A stretch of DNA of 64,000 bases from Eopsaltria australis (taxonomy: Eukaryota > Chordata > Aves > Passeriformes > Petroicidae). Shown here piece after piece: positions 14,536-28,299 of this stretch. Every line of letters starts with the position of its first letter. Position 1 is the first letter of the stretch. Location of the stretch: the NCBI GenBank assembly GCA_034509425.1, contig JAVTVJ010000072.1:3720001-3784000 (forward strand). The letters run 5' to 3'. The notes under the pieces are model-generated. The model made no database searches. It was not told the DNA's origin and was given only the letters and a program-made list of their open reading frames with translations. Both the position numbers and the translations under genes were made by a program.

Positions 14536-15420
14536 AAGATCTTCAGCTAAATCATCCACAAATTTTATTACAAAAATATTTGCAGAGCAGTCCTGAGGTT
14601 TTTTTTTTCTTTTGTTTCTTTTTCTTTTCAGATTTGCTGTTCTGGTACAACAGTTGCCAGCAACTTTAACTAAACATGAGGCTGTCAGGCAGAGCAAAAA
14701 CCAAACAGTTGGCATTCCCCAGGACTTTTACAAAGCAATTTTTTCCACAGCTGCTGGGCCTTGTCAGAATAGCAGTAAAAGGATGCTCCTAACAGTGACC
14801 AAATGCCAAGTGATCCAAAACAGTTGGGAAAGCAGTCAATATTTTTAATTATTACCTTCTTATCATGTAAGTCTCTACATCTTCTGGACGTGCTTTGCTC
14901 CTATGACACACTTCTTGTTCCTGACAACACAGCACTGTTTGCTCACATGATCTGTTGGGGTGAATGACTGTCTGTATTTGTGCCATACTCCAAGATGGGG
15001 TCCCACATCAACTCAAAATTCATGTTTTCTCTTTGTTTCATTTGGAGCAATGCCTTTAACTATCATACACATCACAGATAGCCATTGGATTTGAGTGCTG
15101 GTACTGCAAACTCTGCAGTAAAGTGCTTGTCTAGCAGCAGCTCACTCATCAGGTCACCTAATCAGTCACCAAGCTGGGGGTGTTTGGTCCCCTAAACAAT
15201 TCATGAAAATCTTCAGAGGCTGTGTCATGCTAAAATTAGTGACATGAGACAGTACCTCATAAAGCTCTAAGCCTAAGTATGCAGGGTCAAAGCAAATTAC
15301 CAAGATGTTAGTGCTGTGTTCTAGGGTCACACCTCTTTTGACACGTTGCCATGCACATCCTCATGAACAAAACCACAAGTGAACACAGCGTAATTCAGAG
15401 GAAAGAGGCAGTCATAGCAT

Positions 15421-15800
15421 TGTCTTGGTTCCAGCCAGGACAGGCTTGATTTTTGCAGCAGCCATGGCAGGGACCCAGAGGTTATTCTGTACTACCTCAC
15501 ATCATTTCCTGGCTGGGGGGAAAGGATCTCTTCTGGATCAGTGCAAGGGGGCAAAGGAAATGGTCAGGTATTGTTTTCATGTGAATCATTCACCACTTTC
15601 TTGTACCCTCTGTCATTAATATTGTGGGTGTTTCTGTTCATTGTCTTATCTCATGGCTGCTTCCAGTAAATTGTTCTTATCTCAACCCATGATCTTCACC
15701 TGTTTAGCCTCCAATTCTCCTTTTCAGCCCTCCACAGGGGAGAGGATGGAGGGAGGGAGTGAGGGAGTAGTAAATGATTTGGAGTGCTTTCAGTGGGAGT
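15421..15800 (+). mobile_element. Solo LTR relic of a second avian endogenous retrovirus family
   Basis: It begins TGTCTTGGTTCCAGCCAGGA at 15421, an LTR start I know from birds. The 3' part is clearer: AGTAAATTGTTCTTATCTCA, CCCATGATCTTCACC, CCTCCAATTCTCC and a G-rich GGAGGGAGGGAGTGAGGGAG stretch ending near 15768. In intact relatives this region is AATAAACTGT...TTATCTCAACCC followed by a G-rich end. The middle is shortened and the final 40 bases are blurred, so the right edge is approximate. There is no internal retroviral sequence beside it. An open frame at 15425-15619 is inside the LTR and is not a gene. Confidence 0.62.
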
Positions 15801-18800
15801 ACTAAAGTGGAGAATACCATTCCTAAACTACAATAACTCATCTGATTCTTTCCCCACTAGTAGCAATAGTGTTTGCTTTGACCAACCCAAAATGCCATCA
15901 GGGTATTAGAACTCTCAGAAACAACTTTGGGATGTCCAAAATAGTATTGTTCTGTTGATGAAGTGATGATGATTAGTAAAATCTAAATAACGTATCTTCT
16001 CACCAGAGTCTGCTCCACCATACAGAGAATAGGCACAGGTCCTTCTGTCCAGAAGAACCCCCAGGGATCAGCAGCAGTGGCAACTCAGCTCTTTCTGAAG
16101 GTCACACATCTTCTCCTTACTAGCAGTGCAACATGCCAAGAATTTGTCAGGGACTGATTTGAGAAGGCACTAGTAATCCCTAATGATTCCAAGCACATCC
16201 ACAGCCTCCACTCATGCCCATAGCCCAGGAGCTCCCTTTAAGCTCAGTTCTGGGCCCTCAGCCCTTTCCTTAGCTATGTATAAAGAATGTTTGTCCCTAG
16301 CCTTATTTCTGGAGTGATGTTTGTCATTCTTGACTTGACCTTGGACCTGTCTTGCTAACCTTGTCTATGCCTGTTACTCAGAACACGGGCTTGTGCCTGC
16401 TCAGGTCAATTGTTCTGTGGATCATCACTTGCTCGAAGGATAAAAGTCTTCTGACTAGGCCTGCTGCAGTCACCCCAAACTGCACACAAACCACAAAAGA
16501 AATATAAAAAAATGTTAAGTCCAATTACGAACCAAAACCCAGCTCCTTTTCCCTCAGTATCTACATATGGTGATTGTTGTTTGGAGGTGGAGTTGTTTGG
16601 AGACAGCAGGCACAAAGTGCAGGAGGGTGCCCCAGTATTTTTAGCTTCTCTGCCATGAAACAGTTTGTGGTGCAAATGCAGTTTATGGATGTTGGAACAT
16701 TGTGCTTGCAGGGGACTTCCACTAAAATCAAAATGAGGTGGTATTTCACACTGGCCAGCCGCAGTGAGATGGCTGACACCCTATAAAAAACAGCCTTAGA
16801 GGCACGTATAGAAGCTCCCATAATTTGCATTAAATGGATTTGTTATAGTAATTTAGGAAAACACTGGGAATATGGGAACCTATTAACTGATAAGCTATCA
16901 TTCATACTGGGGGCAAAAAGAACCAATATGGTGCTCAAGGATTGTGTGAGACAAAGTTCATTTTTCACAGGGTTTTTGGTAAAAATGTACATGAGCCACT
17001 TGAAATGAGAAAGGCCACCATAACCTCACTGAACACTTTTTAACTCAAATTTTATTTTGAAATATCCCTTTATACTTTTGCCTATTAGCAGTATAGTCTT
17101 AGGCATGAGAAATAATCAGGAGCATGCAGATGCAGAAGCCAGCATTGCTTTCCATCCAGCAGTCTACTCACACATCTTCATCACCATCCCTCTCATAGCG
17201 TGGGAGATGACCCTCACCATTGTCTCACTCCTGCATCCTCTGAAAAGTTTCACTTCTTGTAGGAGACAAGTCAGTTCTTGCACATCAAAAATTTTCTCCT
17301 TCACTGCTATGGACTGTTCCAAGAACTGTTTTTTCTCATCAGACAACAATCACTGGGCCGTATCTGAACCTGATTACACTCACCAAAGCTGACCCTGGCC
17401 TGCAGATTGGCTTCCTGTCTCCACCTGGACCTGACTCATTGGATTGGACCCCTGGACCTGACTTACCTTATGATCTGGACTCAGTTCAGCCTGGTTTCCA
17501 CCTCTGGGGCTGCCTTGCTCATCTTGCTCAGGTAGTGCAGGGCTGTGATCTGGACAGTGAGGCACAAGCCCTGCTTACTCCACTGTCTTGCTCAGCTCAT
17601 CCTCCCTGAGAAAGAAGCCTTTCATCACTATTCCTTGACACACATAATATTATTCATGTTGAGAAATGGATTGTGTAACTTTGGTTTTGAACAGTGTTAA
17701 AAAAGAGTAGGAGGAGGAGTGACACTCACAGGTCTAGGACCACAGTGCTTGGGAATGGTTGCTTAGTGTCATGAATTAAAAATATCTAAAGATTCTAGGA
17801 AATGGGTGCTGGGACTGGAGACTTCCATGCACATGGGTTAGGACACCTTATTCTTGTGCCCATCTTATCCTTACAGGCACTTGGCAGGTAGAGCTAGCTA
17901 TAATATTGACAATCTTAGACATGTTTGCACGACGAATGACAAACCTCACAAAAATGTCTTGGCCCAAAATCCTTCCTGACATCTTAGCCCTAACGATCAC
18001 TGTGTAAAAAAGAGGAAATAGGGCTGGGGATATTAGACATGAGGACAGCCTACCATCATTTTTCCTGTGACACAAGGTGATGGTATACATAAACACATAG
18101 CAGATATTTCAACAAGGGAGTACTACTTTGTGTGCCTTTCAAATTCATGGGCCACTCCACCAGTCATGTAGAATTTCAGTACCACTCAGAGTTCTGGAGC
18201 TGTCAGATCTGTCACTGCTGTGAGACTAGCAGCAAAAATGATATTAGTGTTCCTTTTACTTATCACTAACCTTAGAATTGAAGATAGACTGTATAAAGTA
18301 TCCTGAATGCTTTGACAACAGTAGAAGTCAAACACGAGGTGGATAAAAAATACCTTATCAATATGCAGATTAGTAACCCTTTAAAAAAATGTCTCCACAT
18401 TCATAGTGCTTAGATTTATTAGGGAGCAGGATAAAAAATTGTACATGCTGACAACTTCAGGACAGAACCAATTACAGACTCCATGCTCAACGATTTGATG
18501 TATTCACCTTACCACAACCACTTTATAAGCATTGAAACAGTGCCTGACCAAATCTGTATTCTTTTATCTGTTCTTACTGTCCCCTAGCCCTGAATTTCTG
18601 AACTGCTAATTCCCACTGACACATATATTCCATACCAACCATGAGCTGTACTCCTTCCTTCTTCTCTGCCGCATTTTATGTGAGCAGTGAATATGGAGTG
18701 TATCTGATGGGTCCTTAAGTAACCACCAGAGTGTGAGAAGATCATAAGAAAAATTAGATCCAAAGGAGAAATGTGGTGGGATGTGGGAATCCATTAACCA

Positions 18801-20099
18801 CTACCCTCTGGGCTCAAACTTCCAACCTGTTCTTTACCTCTCAAGGCTGTGGGAGAGAGTGTTGAGAGCTTTCCTGAAGTTGTGAGAGATGGCATTCACT
18901 GATTCTCTCCCTTCACTCCCCAAATTCCACACATCCAGTCATTCAATCACAACAGGCAAGCTGTGGGTAAAGTATAACCTACCCTTGGTAACTAATTCCA
19001 TTCTCACTGCTCCCAGTGATCTTCTGCATGTTTGAAGAAGTTCCAAGGTGACTCACTCCATGACTTTTACAGAACCAAAGTGAGGTTCTGTTTCTCTGTG
19101 TTGAGTTTTCAGGTCTTTTTGAAGTTGGGTGCAACTTCCTTCAGTTATGTCAGGAATCTCCCCTGATCTCCTGAGCCTTCAGAACCGTGGAGCATGTTCA
19201 TGCAAAGACATTGGCCTGTTGTCTTGGTATCCTCAGACAGAGCCTATCAGGGTCCCTTGGACTTGTGGTAGCTGAGTTCTCACATAAAATCCCTGACTCA
19301 ATCCTCACCTACTGCTGGAAGTTCCTTTCCTTGAACACTTTCATTACACTTAGAGGACTGGCAGATATTTTTGGTGAAGAGTGAGGCTACAAGTACCTCA
19401 GCCTGTGTCTATTTTATTAAAACCACTGACCCACTAAGCAACTGGGCCAAGTTTTGTTACTAAAGTAGGATTTAGGATTAGAAGTTCATGGTACCCTTGA
19501 TGCCCTTCACTAATTTCAACTGCAGCTGTGCTTTGACTTTTCTACACCATCCCTGCATTCCTGGGCAATATTTCAAAAGCCATCCTTTGTACCCTGTAGC
19601 TACTTCTTCTGCCTATAGATTTCTTTTTGCACTGGAGTCCCCAAGTGAGCCTGGTCCTTCTTCTGGTATCTAATTATTAGAGACCAGATAGAGGGGAAGA
19701 ATTATTTTCTTCAACCTACCTTCCTCTCCAGAGGAGCTCCTCCCCTCTTCCAGAGACCACAGACTGCTGGTCTTTGTCACAGCTGCCCACCACTGGCTGA
19801 TGTTGTACTTGGGCTACCAGTTTTGCAAAGCTGCTGCCCAGCCTGTGGGAGCCCAAAATCCCTTGTTCCATGGGATAATGCTGCTCCTGGGGCAGGGACC
19901 AGTCTTTACCTGTGCAGTTGATGAGGTTCCTGCTGACCCATTCCCCCAGCATCAGGGCAGACTGCCCTGCAGCATAGCACCAGGCTCCAGTTGGGTATCT
20001 CCCAGCAGCTTCCTGTGAGTGCCATCTGTCTCATCATCAGAGGATAATCCAGGATAGAGGATGAGGAGACAGAGGTTCATGCAGTCGACTCTCCAGCTC
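15801..20099. other. Non-coding stretch with possible old LTR debris
   Basis: Base composition is slightly richer in GC than elsewhere. The CTGGACCTGACT theme at 17423-17495 and near 16334 is the only pattern seen. No exon, RNA gene or intact element was recognised. Confidence 0.55.
17423..17495 (+). repeat. Degenerate short tandem repeat on the theme CTGGACCTGACT
   Basis: The unit CCTGGACCTGACT appears at 17424 and 17452, with looser versions (TTGGATTGGACC, ATCTGGACTCAG) between and after. A similar theme, CTTGACCTTGGACCTGTCTT, lies at about 16334. This may be the remains of a minisatellite or of the repeated part of an old LTR. Confidence 0.4.
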
Positions 20100-20290
20100 A
20101 AAGTGGGTCAGCCATAAGACCAGGCTGCATCACCAAGGATTTGGTCTGATCTACAACATGACTTCACAAACCTCCAAGGATGGAAGCAGCAGACTTTTCT
20201 GGGCTAGCTGTTCCACTGATTTTTTGTCCTCATGGTGAAAAGGTTTTCCTTCTATCCAGCTCTCTCCTTTTAGGGGTACTATTTTTAATG
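20100..20290 (-). mobile_element. CR1 LINE fragment, minus strand
   Basis: Reverse-complement CR1 landmarks run in the right order: GACCAGGCTGCATCACCAAG, CCTCCAAGGATGGAAGCAGC, GCTGTTCCACTG, and CCTCATGGTGAAAAGGTTTT CCTTCTATCC. It is well diverged, without the 8-bp CR1 end repeats. Confidence 0.6.
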
Positions 20291-23200
20291 AAGCTTTCCT
20301 GTATTCAAGTGTAAGCATTATTGTGATTGCAAGTAATATTATAACTGGACTGATAATAACCAGTCTGTGCTATTTTCATTTGATTTTTAATTAGTAACAA
20401 ATAAAGGTGAGCTTGTGTTTGTCTCTAACATCTTGAGTGGAACAATAGCTGGGAAGGAGCCAAACAACCTGTGCTGAGGGAGGGTCAGCATGAGGAGGGT
20501 GCTTCTCTGCTGCATCTATGGGAGCAGATCAAATCAAGCACCTGGTGAGGGTATTACACCTCCCTGTTTTGCCTTACCCTGCATGAGAAGCTGCAGGTGT
20601 CCATCTCACACTTCTGACACAAACCTCCTCACACAGCATGTGAGAGGAGATCCTGAGGAGCCCAGAGAGGGCTGGCTGAGAAGTAGAGCAAGGGTACTGG
20701 AGGGCAGCAGGGATTTGAAGGACCTGCATGAGGAAAGAGCAGGCAAAACCAGCTGAGGATGCTGCCCAAGGCTGCCTTGGGACTGTGCCAAATCTGCAAG
20801 TCAGGTCCTCTCTGGGTGTGAGAAGAGGCAGAGGGAAAGTATTTGCCATGGTAGTTCCTCCACTGGGTGGAAGTACCTCTGCAGATTAGCCACAAAAGTT
20901 CCTTCCAGGAGTGCAGAGGTGAACCTTTGCTGTGTGACCAAGACACAGAACACCAGTTTTGGTGGTTTAGCAGTGTCCTGTGTGCTCCAGCAGTAAAGGA
21001 ACTGGCTGGAGTCCCTGGGCATGGACAGCCGTGTCAGTCTGCTTAGGAAGACAGGCATCTGAACATCTTTACAGAGGCTGCATTATCATTTCTCAGGAGG
21101 CAGTGCTCCAGTCTGTGAGGTAGCTGGTTTTGGTTTATCCATAATCCCCAGCAGCAGCTGCTATGACTGCTGTGGTTGCCATGGGAGACTGTCATTTGAG
21201 GAGATGGTAGCTCTCCACCACCCACAAAAGCATGTGCCAAGTTTCTGCATGTGTTGTCCACTGTGACCAAGCATCTGATGCTAGAAAGGCTCCATGTTCT
21301 ACCCCAAAAGCAAATGTAGGAACCCTGTTTAATGCTGTCTGGAGTTCTCTTCTGGCCTGTAACCCAGTGAAGCCTGGGGATGCAATAGCAGGTGGAAAAT
21401 CACTGATTATCTCTACACTTCATACTGCCACTTCTTGTGTACTTGGGAAGATTCATTTGATGCTACACACACCTTCACCCCCCATATACACACACTCCTG
21501 GTCCATCTTCCCACACAGGGTCCTCAAAACAAGCATTTGCACTCCTTCAGGATCCCACATAGCTCTAAGCTGTTTCTCTTGTCAAAGACTTAAAAACAGG
21601 GTTTTCACAGCACAGCACAAAGGGGGGGTTTTCATGACATGCAGATCTGCTTGGGAGCACAAGACCTAACGGGAAAGATATGGATGACTGAAGCAGAGGG
21701 ATTTGTGCCAAGATGGCATGATGTCATTAATCCTGGGAGCTAGGCACATTTCCTGGCCCAAACTGTGTCTGGGTATATTTTTAGTCACAGTTTAATTCAC
21801 TAGTATAGTCATAGTCTGAGTGTCTGTCCTCCCAAAATTATATTTATATTCCCAGCAAGAATCAGTAGAGGGACTTCTTCTATTCAATATGTTTATAACC
21901 AGTTTAGAGAAAGAAATCCACAATGAAATCTCTGAGTTTTTGAATAGTACTAAACTCTTCAGAAGTTCAGAGACTGATCTAAGTGTTTGGGTTGCTTGTA
22001 AATTGTCCCAAAACAGCCACCAGTGGTGGTATCTTGAAGGGGGAGGACTTGACATCCCAAAGCCCTGCACTCACTGCTATTCCTCCCAAGCTCACTGGGT
22101 ACTGTCCTGTGCCTTGTAGGGACTGGCCCACGTGGCACCAAGATTCATCCTCTGCAGATTTGATGTCACCAGGGACAACCACAGACTGATGCTGTTCATG
22201 GAATTCCACACTACCTAGAAAGGTTTGTCCATGAGCCCTTTTCCTCTTCACATTTCCCAGTCAAAATGGCATGGATATTCACATACTCTGTTTTATGAAG
22301 TTGCCTTGGAGTTCCTTGCAATTTAAACAGTCTTTGAATACCAAAAGGCATCACTTGCAAATTTTCACTGTGAACTGCCATTTCTAACGAAATGATGAAG
22401 ATGATGGACAAATCTCAGATATTGGTCTAGTAACAATCCCTGGGATGACACTGCTGATACTTCTCTATCCTGGAAAATGACAATCAACCCTGCTTTTATC
22501 TTTCTTACTCTTTTAAAGAGGTTTCAAACCATAAGAGGACCTTCTTGGTAAACCTCTAGCATTGTCATTTCTGTCTGTATGGGTGTCTCATACTCCATTT
22601 ATCCCCTACAGAGCCATGAAGAAATAATCTTAAAGCAAACCATCTTAAAGCAGTGTTAGGTTTGAGGTGGCATTCAGAGAGACAGTGAGGATGGAGTGCT
22701 GTACCTCTTCTTGATCCTCCAGAGCCAGAGCAGTCACTATCAGTGAAGAGCACCCAGTTCCAAGTGCTTGCTTTGCCAAAGGCGCAGCCCAAAAGGTGGC
22801 ATGCCACAGAGTGCCCTGCTGGTTCTGGCTGTGCAAAGAAGGCAGTGAGCAGGCCTCTGAAATCTCATGGACGTAGTGTGTGTAAGGAGCAGTGCCCTGC
22901 TCTGTTCCAAACTGCATTTAAACATAGTAGGTTGCCTCCAGTGAGGGACAGAGAACATAGTTCCATATGAATTGACAATTAAATAAACACTTAATGAGGT
23001 ACAGAAGGATTGACTGCTGTTTACATCAGTGACCACATTAGAGTCAGCAAAATTAAATGTCTTTTAGAGAAAATGCTCAAAACACTGCATCCCAGAGCAT
23101 CATGTACCATCCTCCTCTTGACATTATGCCGTGAGTCTGTGAGATAGGAGCTTATCCTGGAAAACAAAAGGGCTTTATGAACGTCCATCTCTGAAACAGG

Positions 23201-26200
23201 CAAAGGATGATTTGTACTTTGGTTATCCCAAAGCAGTGTCAGGGAGCAGCATGAGTGGGACTTCTCAGAGAGAGACAACAAACCAGAAAGTGAGAGTGAC
23301 CACAGCCCAGCAGTGACCTCACCAGTAGGGCCCAGTCCCACAGGACCTGCACACAGGGACAGGGCATGATGCTGGCAGTGGGCTCTATCAGCAGCCCCAG
23401 GAAAAGGAAAGCCATCAGTCAGGTTTGAGAGTCCACTTAGGACTGGCAGGGCCACAAGCAGGAGTGGAAATAATGTTACCTGATGCATATGTCCAAGGTA
23501 TGTTCTGAGGAGGAGCTGGAGACCACTGTGTCCATGACATAGCTCAGGCAGCAACTGAGGACCAAAGCTTCAGCTTAAATGAGGGCCTGGGTGCCCAGGT
23601 CAAAGAGGTGAGTGGAGTCCCTGGGAGAGGCTGGCAGGGACCATTACAGCCTCCTGGTGCTCTCAGGGTCTTGAACATCCAAAATATCAGATCTTCCTGT
23701 AGCAAGGAGAGCACTGTTTCCTCTTCAAGTTTAGGCAACATTTTCAGACAAAACTATTCTACACAAATTTTTGGCTATGTTGAGGTCTCTTACACATGCA
23801 TATTTTAGCAAGTGAGCTATTTAAAATCATCTTCAAAACTACTCAGTTCTGTCCTAAATACAGACAGATGGCTTGGATGATGATAGGGTTACCACAAAAT
23901 TAGATTGTTTAAATTCAATGAATTTTGACCGTGGCTCTTTAGATGCTGAGAGCTGTTTAGTGAGTGGCTCTACTTCCCTCATACTTCAAAGCTTGTTGCT
24001 TTTTAGAAGAGGTCTTACCTACTCATTTGTGACATCTCTTCAATGAGGTTCCAGATTGGAAGTTGGAGGTGATTTTCTTCACAGTTCAGTCCCAAATATT
24101 TGAAAATTGAAGTATTAATTTTCTGTTCTCCATGGCTGTACAGGCAACAACTGGATAATGAAAAAACAAGTATTGCTTCTGACTTAAATTTCCAGGCATA
24201 CATATCACCCACAAGGAAGCCTGGGGCTAAGTGCAGTAAGGCAAAGATATTTGTCTTACTTCAGGGACACACAAACAAACCTGCTGTGATTTATTACTAC
24301 TGACAAATTAAATGAAATAGATAGGGAATATCCATTCAAGAGGTACTAACAAGTGCAGGAGCAATATACCAATGTGTGAATAATACAAATGGTCTATCAA
24401 AATTGACTGCATGATGTAAAGGCAATTTGTTATTTGGTACAGTTTAAAAGTCCAAGTATATTTTCCTTTTTTCACAGAAACTTTTGCAGAGTGAAGTATA
24501 CAGAAATCAACAAAGAAGTAAGTTTCTGTCCTAATTATTATAAACTACGTTTTCAATGAATTCTGTTCCATCAAGCAATCCAAATGTTAGCCAAAAAATG
24601 TTTACTTTTTCAAAACCAGAACATTGAACTCCATTGAATGATTTCTCTACTAGTTCTTCACTGAAAATATACTGTGAGTACTTCCTTCAGGTATTTAATG
24701 TCTGTTCACATTTTTTATCTTTATTATCCTAATTTCTTTCTTCTATAGATGTGTACTCTGAAAAATTCACAAGTCCTGGGTGATGCTTGCAAAAAATATT
24801 TTTTACAGCTTATTTGGTTCTCCAGTTTTCCTACCTGCCTATATCCAAAATCATCACAACATATGATTGCCTTTAGAATACACTCTCTTTGACCAGTACA
24901 TTTGGTGACTTTTCTCCTTTTCTAGCACACTCTAGCTGACACATTGATCAAATAAACTCTTCCCAATCTTTTTCCATGAAAAGGTGGTGACACAGATGCA
25001 AAGGCACCTGAGAATCTGGACCTACAATGTTAATTCTTGCCCCAAAGGCTGCTTCCAGTCAACCCAGCCATGCAGAGATCCTCTAGATAGCATCAAAGGC
25101 CACAAGCAGTAAGGCTACATGTAAAGCCATCTAGACTTTCACTACAGAAACTGGATGCAAAGAGCCACCTGAGCTTGGACATACCACTGATTTGTTCTGT
25201 TTGATCCCTTTTATTTCTTCTTCCACCTATATTACCTCTGCCCTCTAATACCAGTCCCCACCATTCCAAATTCTATGGGCATGCCTTGATGCTTAAGCCT
25301 TAGACCTGCTGCACTATTTTTACAAATGACAAGGGAAGATTTGCAGGTGATACCACTCAGACATCCAGAGGAGGAACAAGGAACTGCAGTGTAAAGCTTA
25401 AAAACCAAGACATTCATGCAAAATCTATGCATCAAATTACAAAACACGTAATAAATTTTTCATCTGTTTTAAGCCTTCCTGTACCTGATAGTGATTGTTT
25501 TTTCCATGCAAAGCTCTGAATGGTACTTAGGTGACCAGAGACTTGAGATTCAAAGTCCTATATCTTCAAATTCACAAGTGTTTGGCTGGATTTTGGGAAC
25601 CATAATGGCTCCCTTATGCCCCCCAGTTAAAAGAGATTTCTTCCTCCTTTCTGGGTGGGGTAAATATCACTCCCCTTTGCCTTCTCCCCAGTCAGTACCA
25701 GTGAATCTATTTTTAATGGCTACCCACTGTAACCCACAGCAGATACAATCCTGATTCAAGCACTGGTTCTGCACAGCACCTGTGAAACTGTACGAGAGAT
25801 GTTAGTCGTGATGGGATTGTCACAATGGAATTCAATTCCTCTGGTTTGCAGTTTTTCTCGCTATTTCTTTTTAAGGAGAATAAGTCTTCAATAATTGAAC
25901 TCAGCTTTTCTTGCTACTTGTACCAACTGGAAAGACCACCCCTTCTTATGTCATTAGAGTTGATTTGCAGGTTTTCTTTCCCCTCCTCCCATAAGGAGAA
26001 GGATGTGATCACTCTAGCTGTTTCTTGGGGGCAAAAAACTTCATAGGAAGTGACTGCAATGTTAAAAATCTGTCCCTTTGATTTTGGCAACACTTGACTT
26101 TTCTTGTGTGCAATAAATCTGGAATTCAGCAGGACACAATGAAGCACTCAAAAATGCCTCATTACTGAGTTCTGGTTTGTAGGAAAAAGTCTCCTTCAGA

Positions 26201-27693
26201 ATGCGTAACTAGTAAATCCCTGGATAAATGGCTAAGTCTCGAGGTTTTATAGGATCCTGGTTCTGTACATTATCAATTTGTACAAAGCTTTATGTCAGAT
26301 GTATACAGGGAACAAAACACAGCATGAAATTAGACAAGCTTAGCTCTGGTTACTGTTAATCTGAAGCTTGTCATGACAAATGACACCTGCAGTCATGGAA
26401 GTTGGACAATTATTTGTGGATACACGGGTGCCTGGCATGTACACTGGAGAGTGACTGAAGTAAATCAGTAGTTCTTTTTTGTGTTTCTCCCATCTTTTCT
26501 CACTGCAGAGCAAAACCAAAAGCTTGTTGTGGTCCTTAATAAGAAGCAGAACATTTTGTTTTTAGATTGAATAGTGTAGTTTTTCATTTCCCCGCTATTT
26601 TAAATGTCTATTACTATACAGTTTTTCATCTCCATTTGAATTTAAATGTACAATTTCTCAGCTGTCCATTAAAATCCTACTTTACTGCCAGCTTATTATA
26701 GATAATCTCTTCCATTTATGTCATCTTCATAACTAATAGCATACATTTGGAATCCCTCAGGAAATTTACGGAGAGTGTCACAGTAGACACTGTTAAACAT
26801 TGTCCTCAAAATGAACCACAGCTCTTTCATCAGACCTAAGGAATAATTTGTCCCTTGTGGATAAATAATAAAGAAAGATGGGCAAAGTCAACTTCTGAGC
26901 ATTTTCTCTTTGTGAGCTGAACAGTTGGACCACACCAACTTGATAAAGTGATGGTTTAATAAAATCACATCTGCTGTGGTAAATTATTTGGGTGATACAC
27001 AAAACAGCAAATTGAATAGTAAATGTGTACATATTCTAAATTCAAGCTCCTCAATTGTGGTTTCTCCTGAACTGTGATAAATGCACAACAAGTTCATGTC
27101 TACTTTACATTCATATAAAACTTCAAGCTTAGTCTGGGGTCTGGTTCCAATTCAGTAGAGGTATTTTTACCAGATTTGCAGCCATTTGACATAAAATCCA
27201 TAGAGAAATATTCATGATGTTGTAATTTCCTTTCTTATTTTCCTAAATATAACTGCAAATTCTCCATATGTATTGAATTTCAGAAGGGAAAAAAAGTTGA
27301 TTTCTATTTTGTTTTTTGATGGATAACCTTCATGATGGCAAATATGATTTGTGTCTATTTTAAGATGTCTTCAGTCTTCATAGTTTCAAAAGCTACCTCC
27401 TCCTCGGGTTTCCTAAGGTCAGCAATTTAAGAGCCCTCATTTTATAGCCACCATTTGTCAAACTGATCATTTCTAAATAGACAAACAGTTGGTAATAACT
27501 TATTCCAGAAACAGATTGCCAAAACCACTGATGCACACACAAATCATTGCTGAAGCCTTTCTGCTGCTGGAGTTTGCATTTTTGCATGGTGTTTGTTACC
27601 CACAGCCTGTCACTGAGAGGCCCCGTGTGACGCCAGGGGTGGGTTAAGCAGGACACAGCAGAGATGTGGGAAGATAAAGCTTCCCTTTCAAAT
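20291..27693. other. Non-coding stretch, one LINE relic, no gene recognised
   Basis: Apart from the reverse transcriptase relic at 21868-21969, nothing is identifiable. GC-richer patches at 20460-21060, 22560-22940 and 23200-23660 give long chance frames, including 177 codons at 23021-23554 minus, with no known domain. Confidence 0.55.
21868..21969 (+). pseudogene. LINE reverse transcriptase relic (catalytic motif lost)
   Basis: One plus-strand frame reads EGLLLFNMFITSLEKEI, then EISEFLNSTKLFR. This aligns with the CR1/L2-type reverse transcriptase stretch that contains LFNIFINDL and F-A-D-D-TKL. The catalytic Ala-Asp-Asp is replaced by Leu-Asn-Ser. The match ends at about 21969 and the frame then runs into unrelated sequence. 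It is an old, dead fragment; whether it is CR1 or another LINE clade I cannot say. Confidence 0.5.
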
Positions 27694-27900
27694 AATAGAA
27701 ACACAGAATAATTACGGAGGGCTAAGACCTCTAACATCATCACATCCAAACATTAACCCAGCATTGCCAAGTCTACCTCAAAAACACATCCCCAAGTGCC
27801 ATATCTGCTCATCCTTTAAATGCTTTCAGTGATGGTGACTCCACCACTCTCCTGGGCAGCCTGTTCCAGTGCCTGGCCACCCTTTCAGGGAATAAAAGGC
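27694..27900 (-). mobile_element. CR1 LINE 3' end, minus strand
   Basis: This is the clearest CR1 3' end in the window. The plus strand starts at ATAGAAACACAGAATAATTA and continues through CACATCCAAACATTAACCCA, GCATTGCCAAGTCTACC, TGGTGACTCCACCACTCTCC and TGGGCAGCCTGTTCCAGTGC, all reverse-complement CR1 in the right order. The open frame at 27393-27749 minus overlaps it and is not a gene. Confidence 0.75.
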
Positions 27901-28299
27901 CCAACCCAATGGCCTGCTCTGCCCAGGCAGGAGAGAGAATGGTAGGAATGGTCCCTTCGAACACTCTTTCAACAGGCTTTTGTTGCTCTTGAGCTGGTTT
28001 TCTGCTAGCCTTGGAAGTTTAAGCCTCTAGGTTTTGTATCATAGAGCAGTGAACAGATTTGCAGCCCCCTATTATACCCTCCTGTCTTTGCTAGGCTGTC
28101 AAGTTGCATGGTTAGTGAATAGAATTATACAATGGAAAAATAGCTTAACTGTTTTTCTAAAAACTCCTGTTTGGTTTCTATTTGGACCATTACTGGCCTA
28201 TGAGCCAATGTCTTCATGGAATCACTGAGCACAACCCCACCATCTTGCCCCTGAGTTGTGCAGATCAGCTCTGAGCCCACCAGTTTACAATTGGCACAA

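Noticed and set aside
23021..23554. 177-codon minus-strand open frame
   Set aside because: It is Leu/Ser-rich with no family resemblance, in a GC-richer patch where stops are rarer; no splice or promoter support.
27393..27749. 118-codon minus-strand open frame
   Set aside because: Its 5' part is CR1 repeat and the rest has no recognisable protein.
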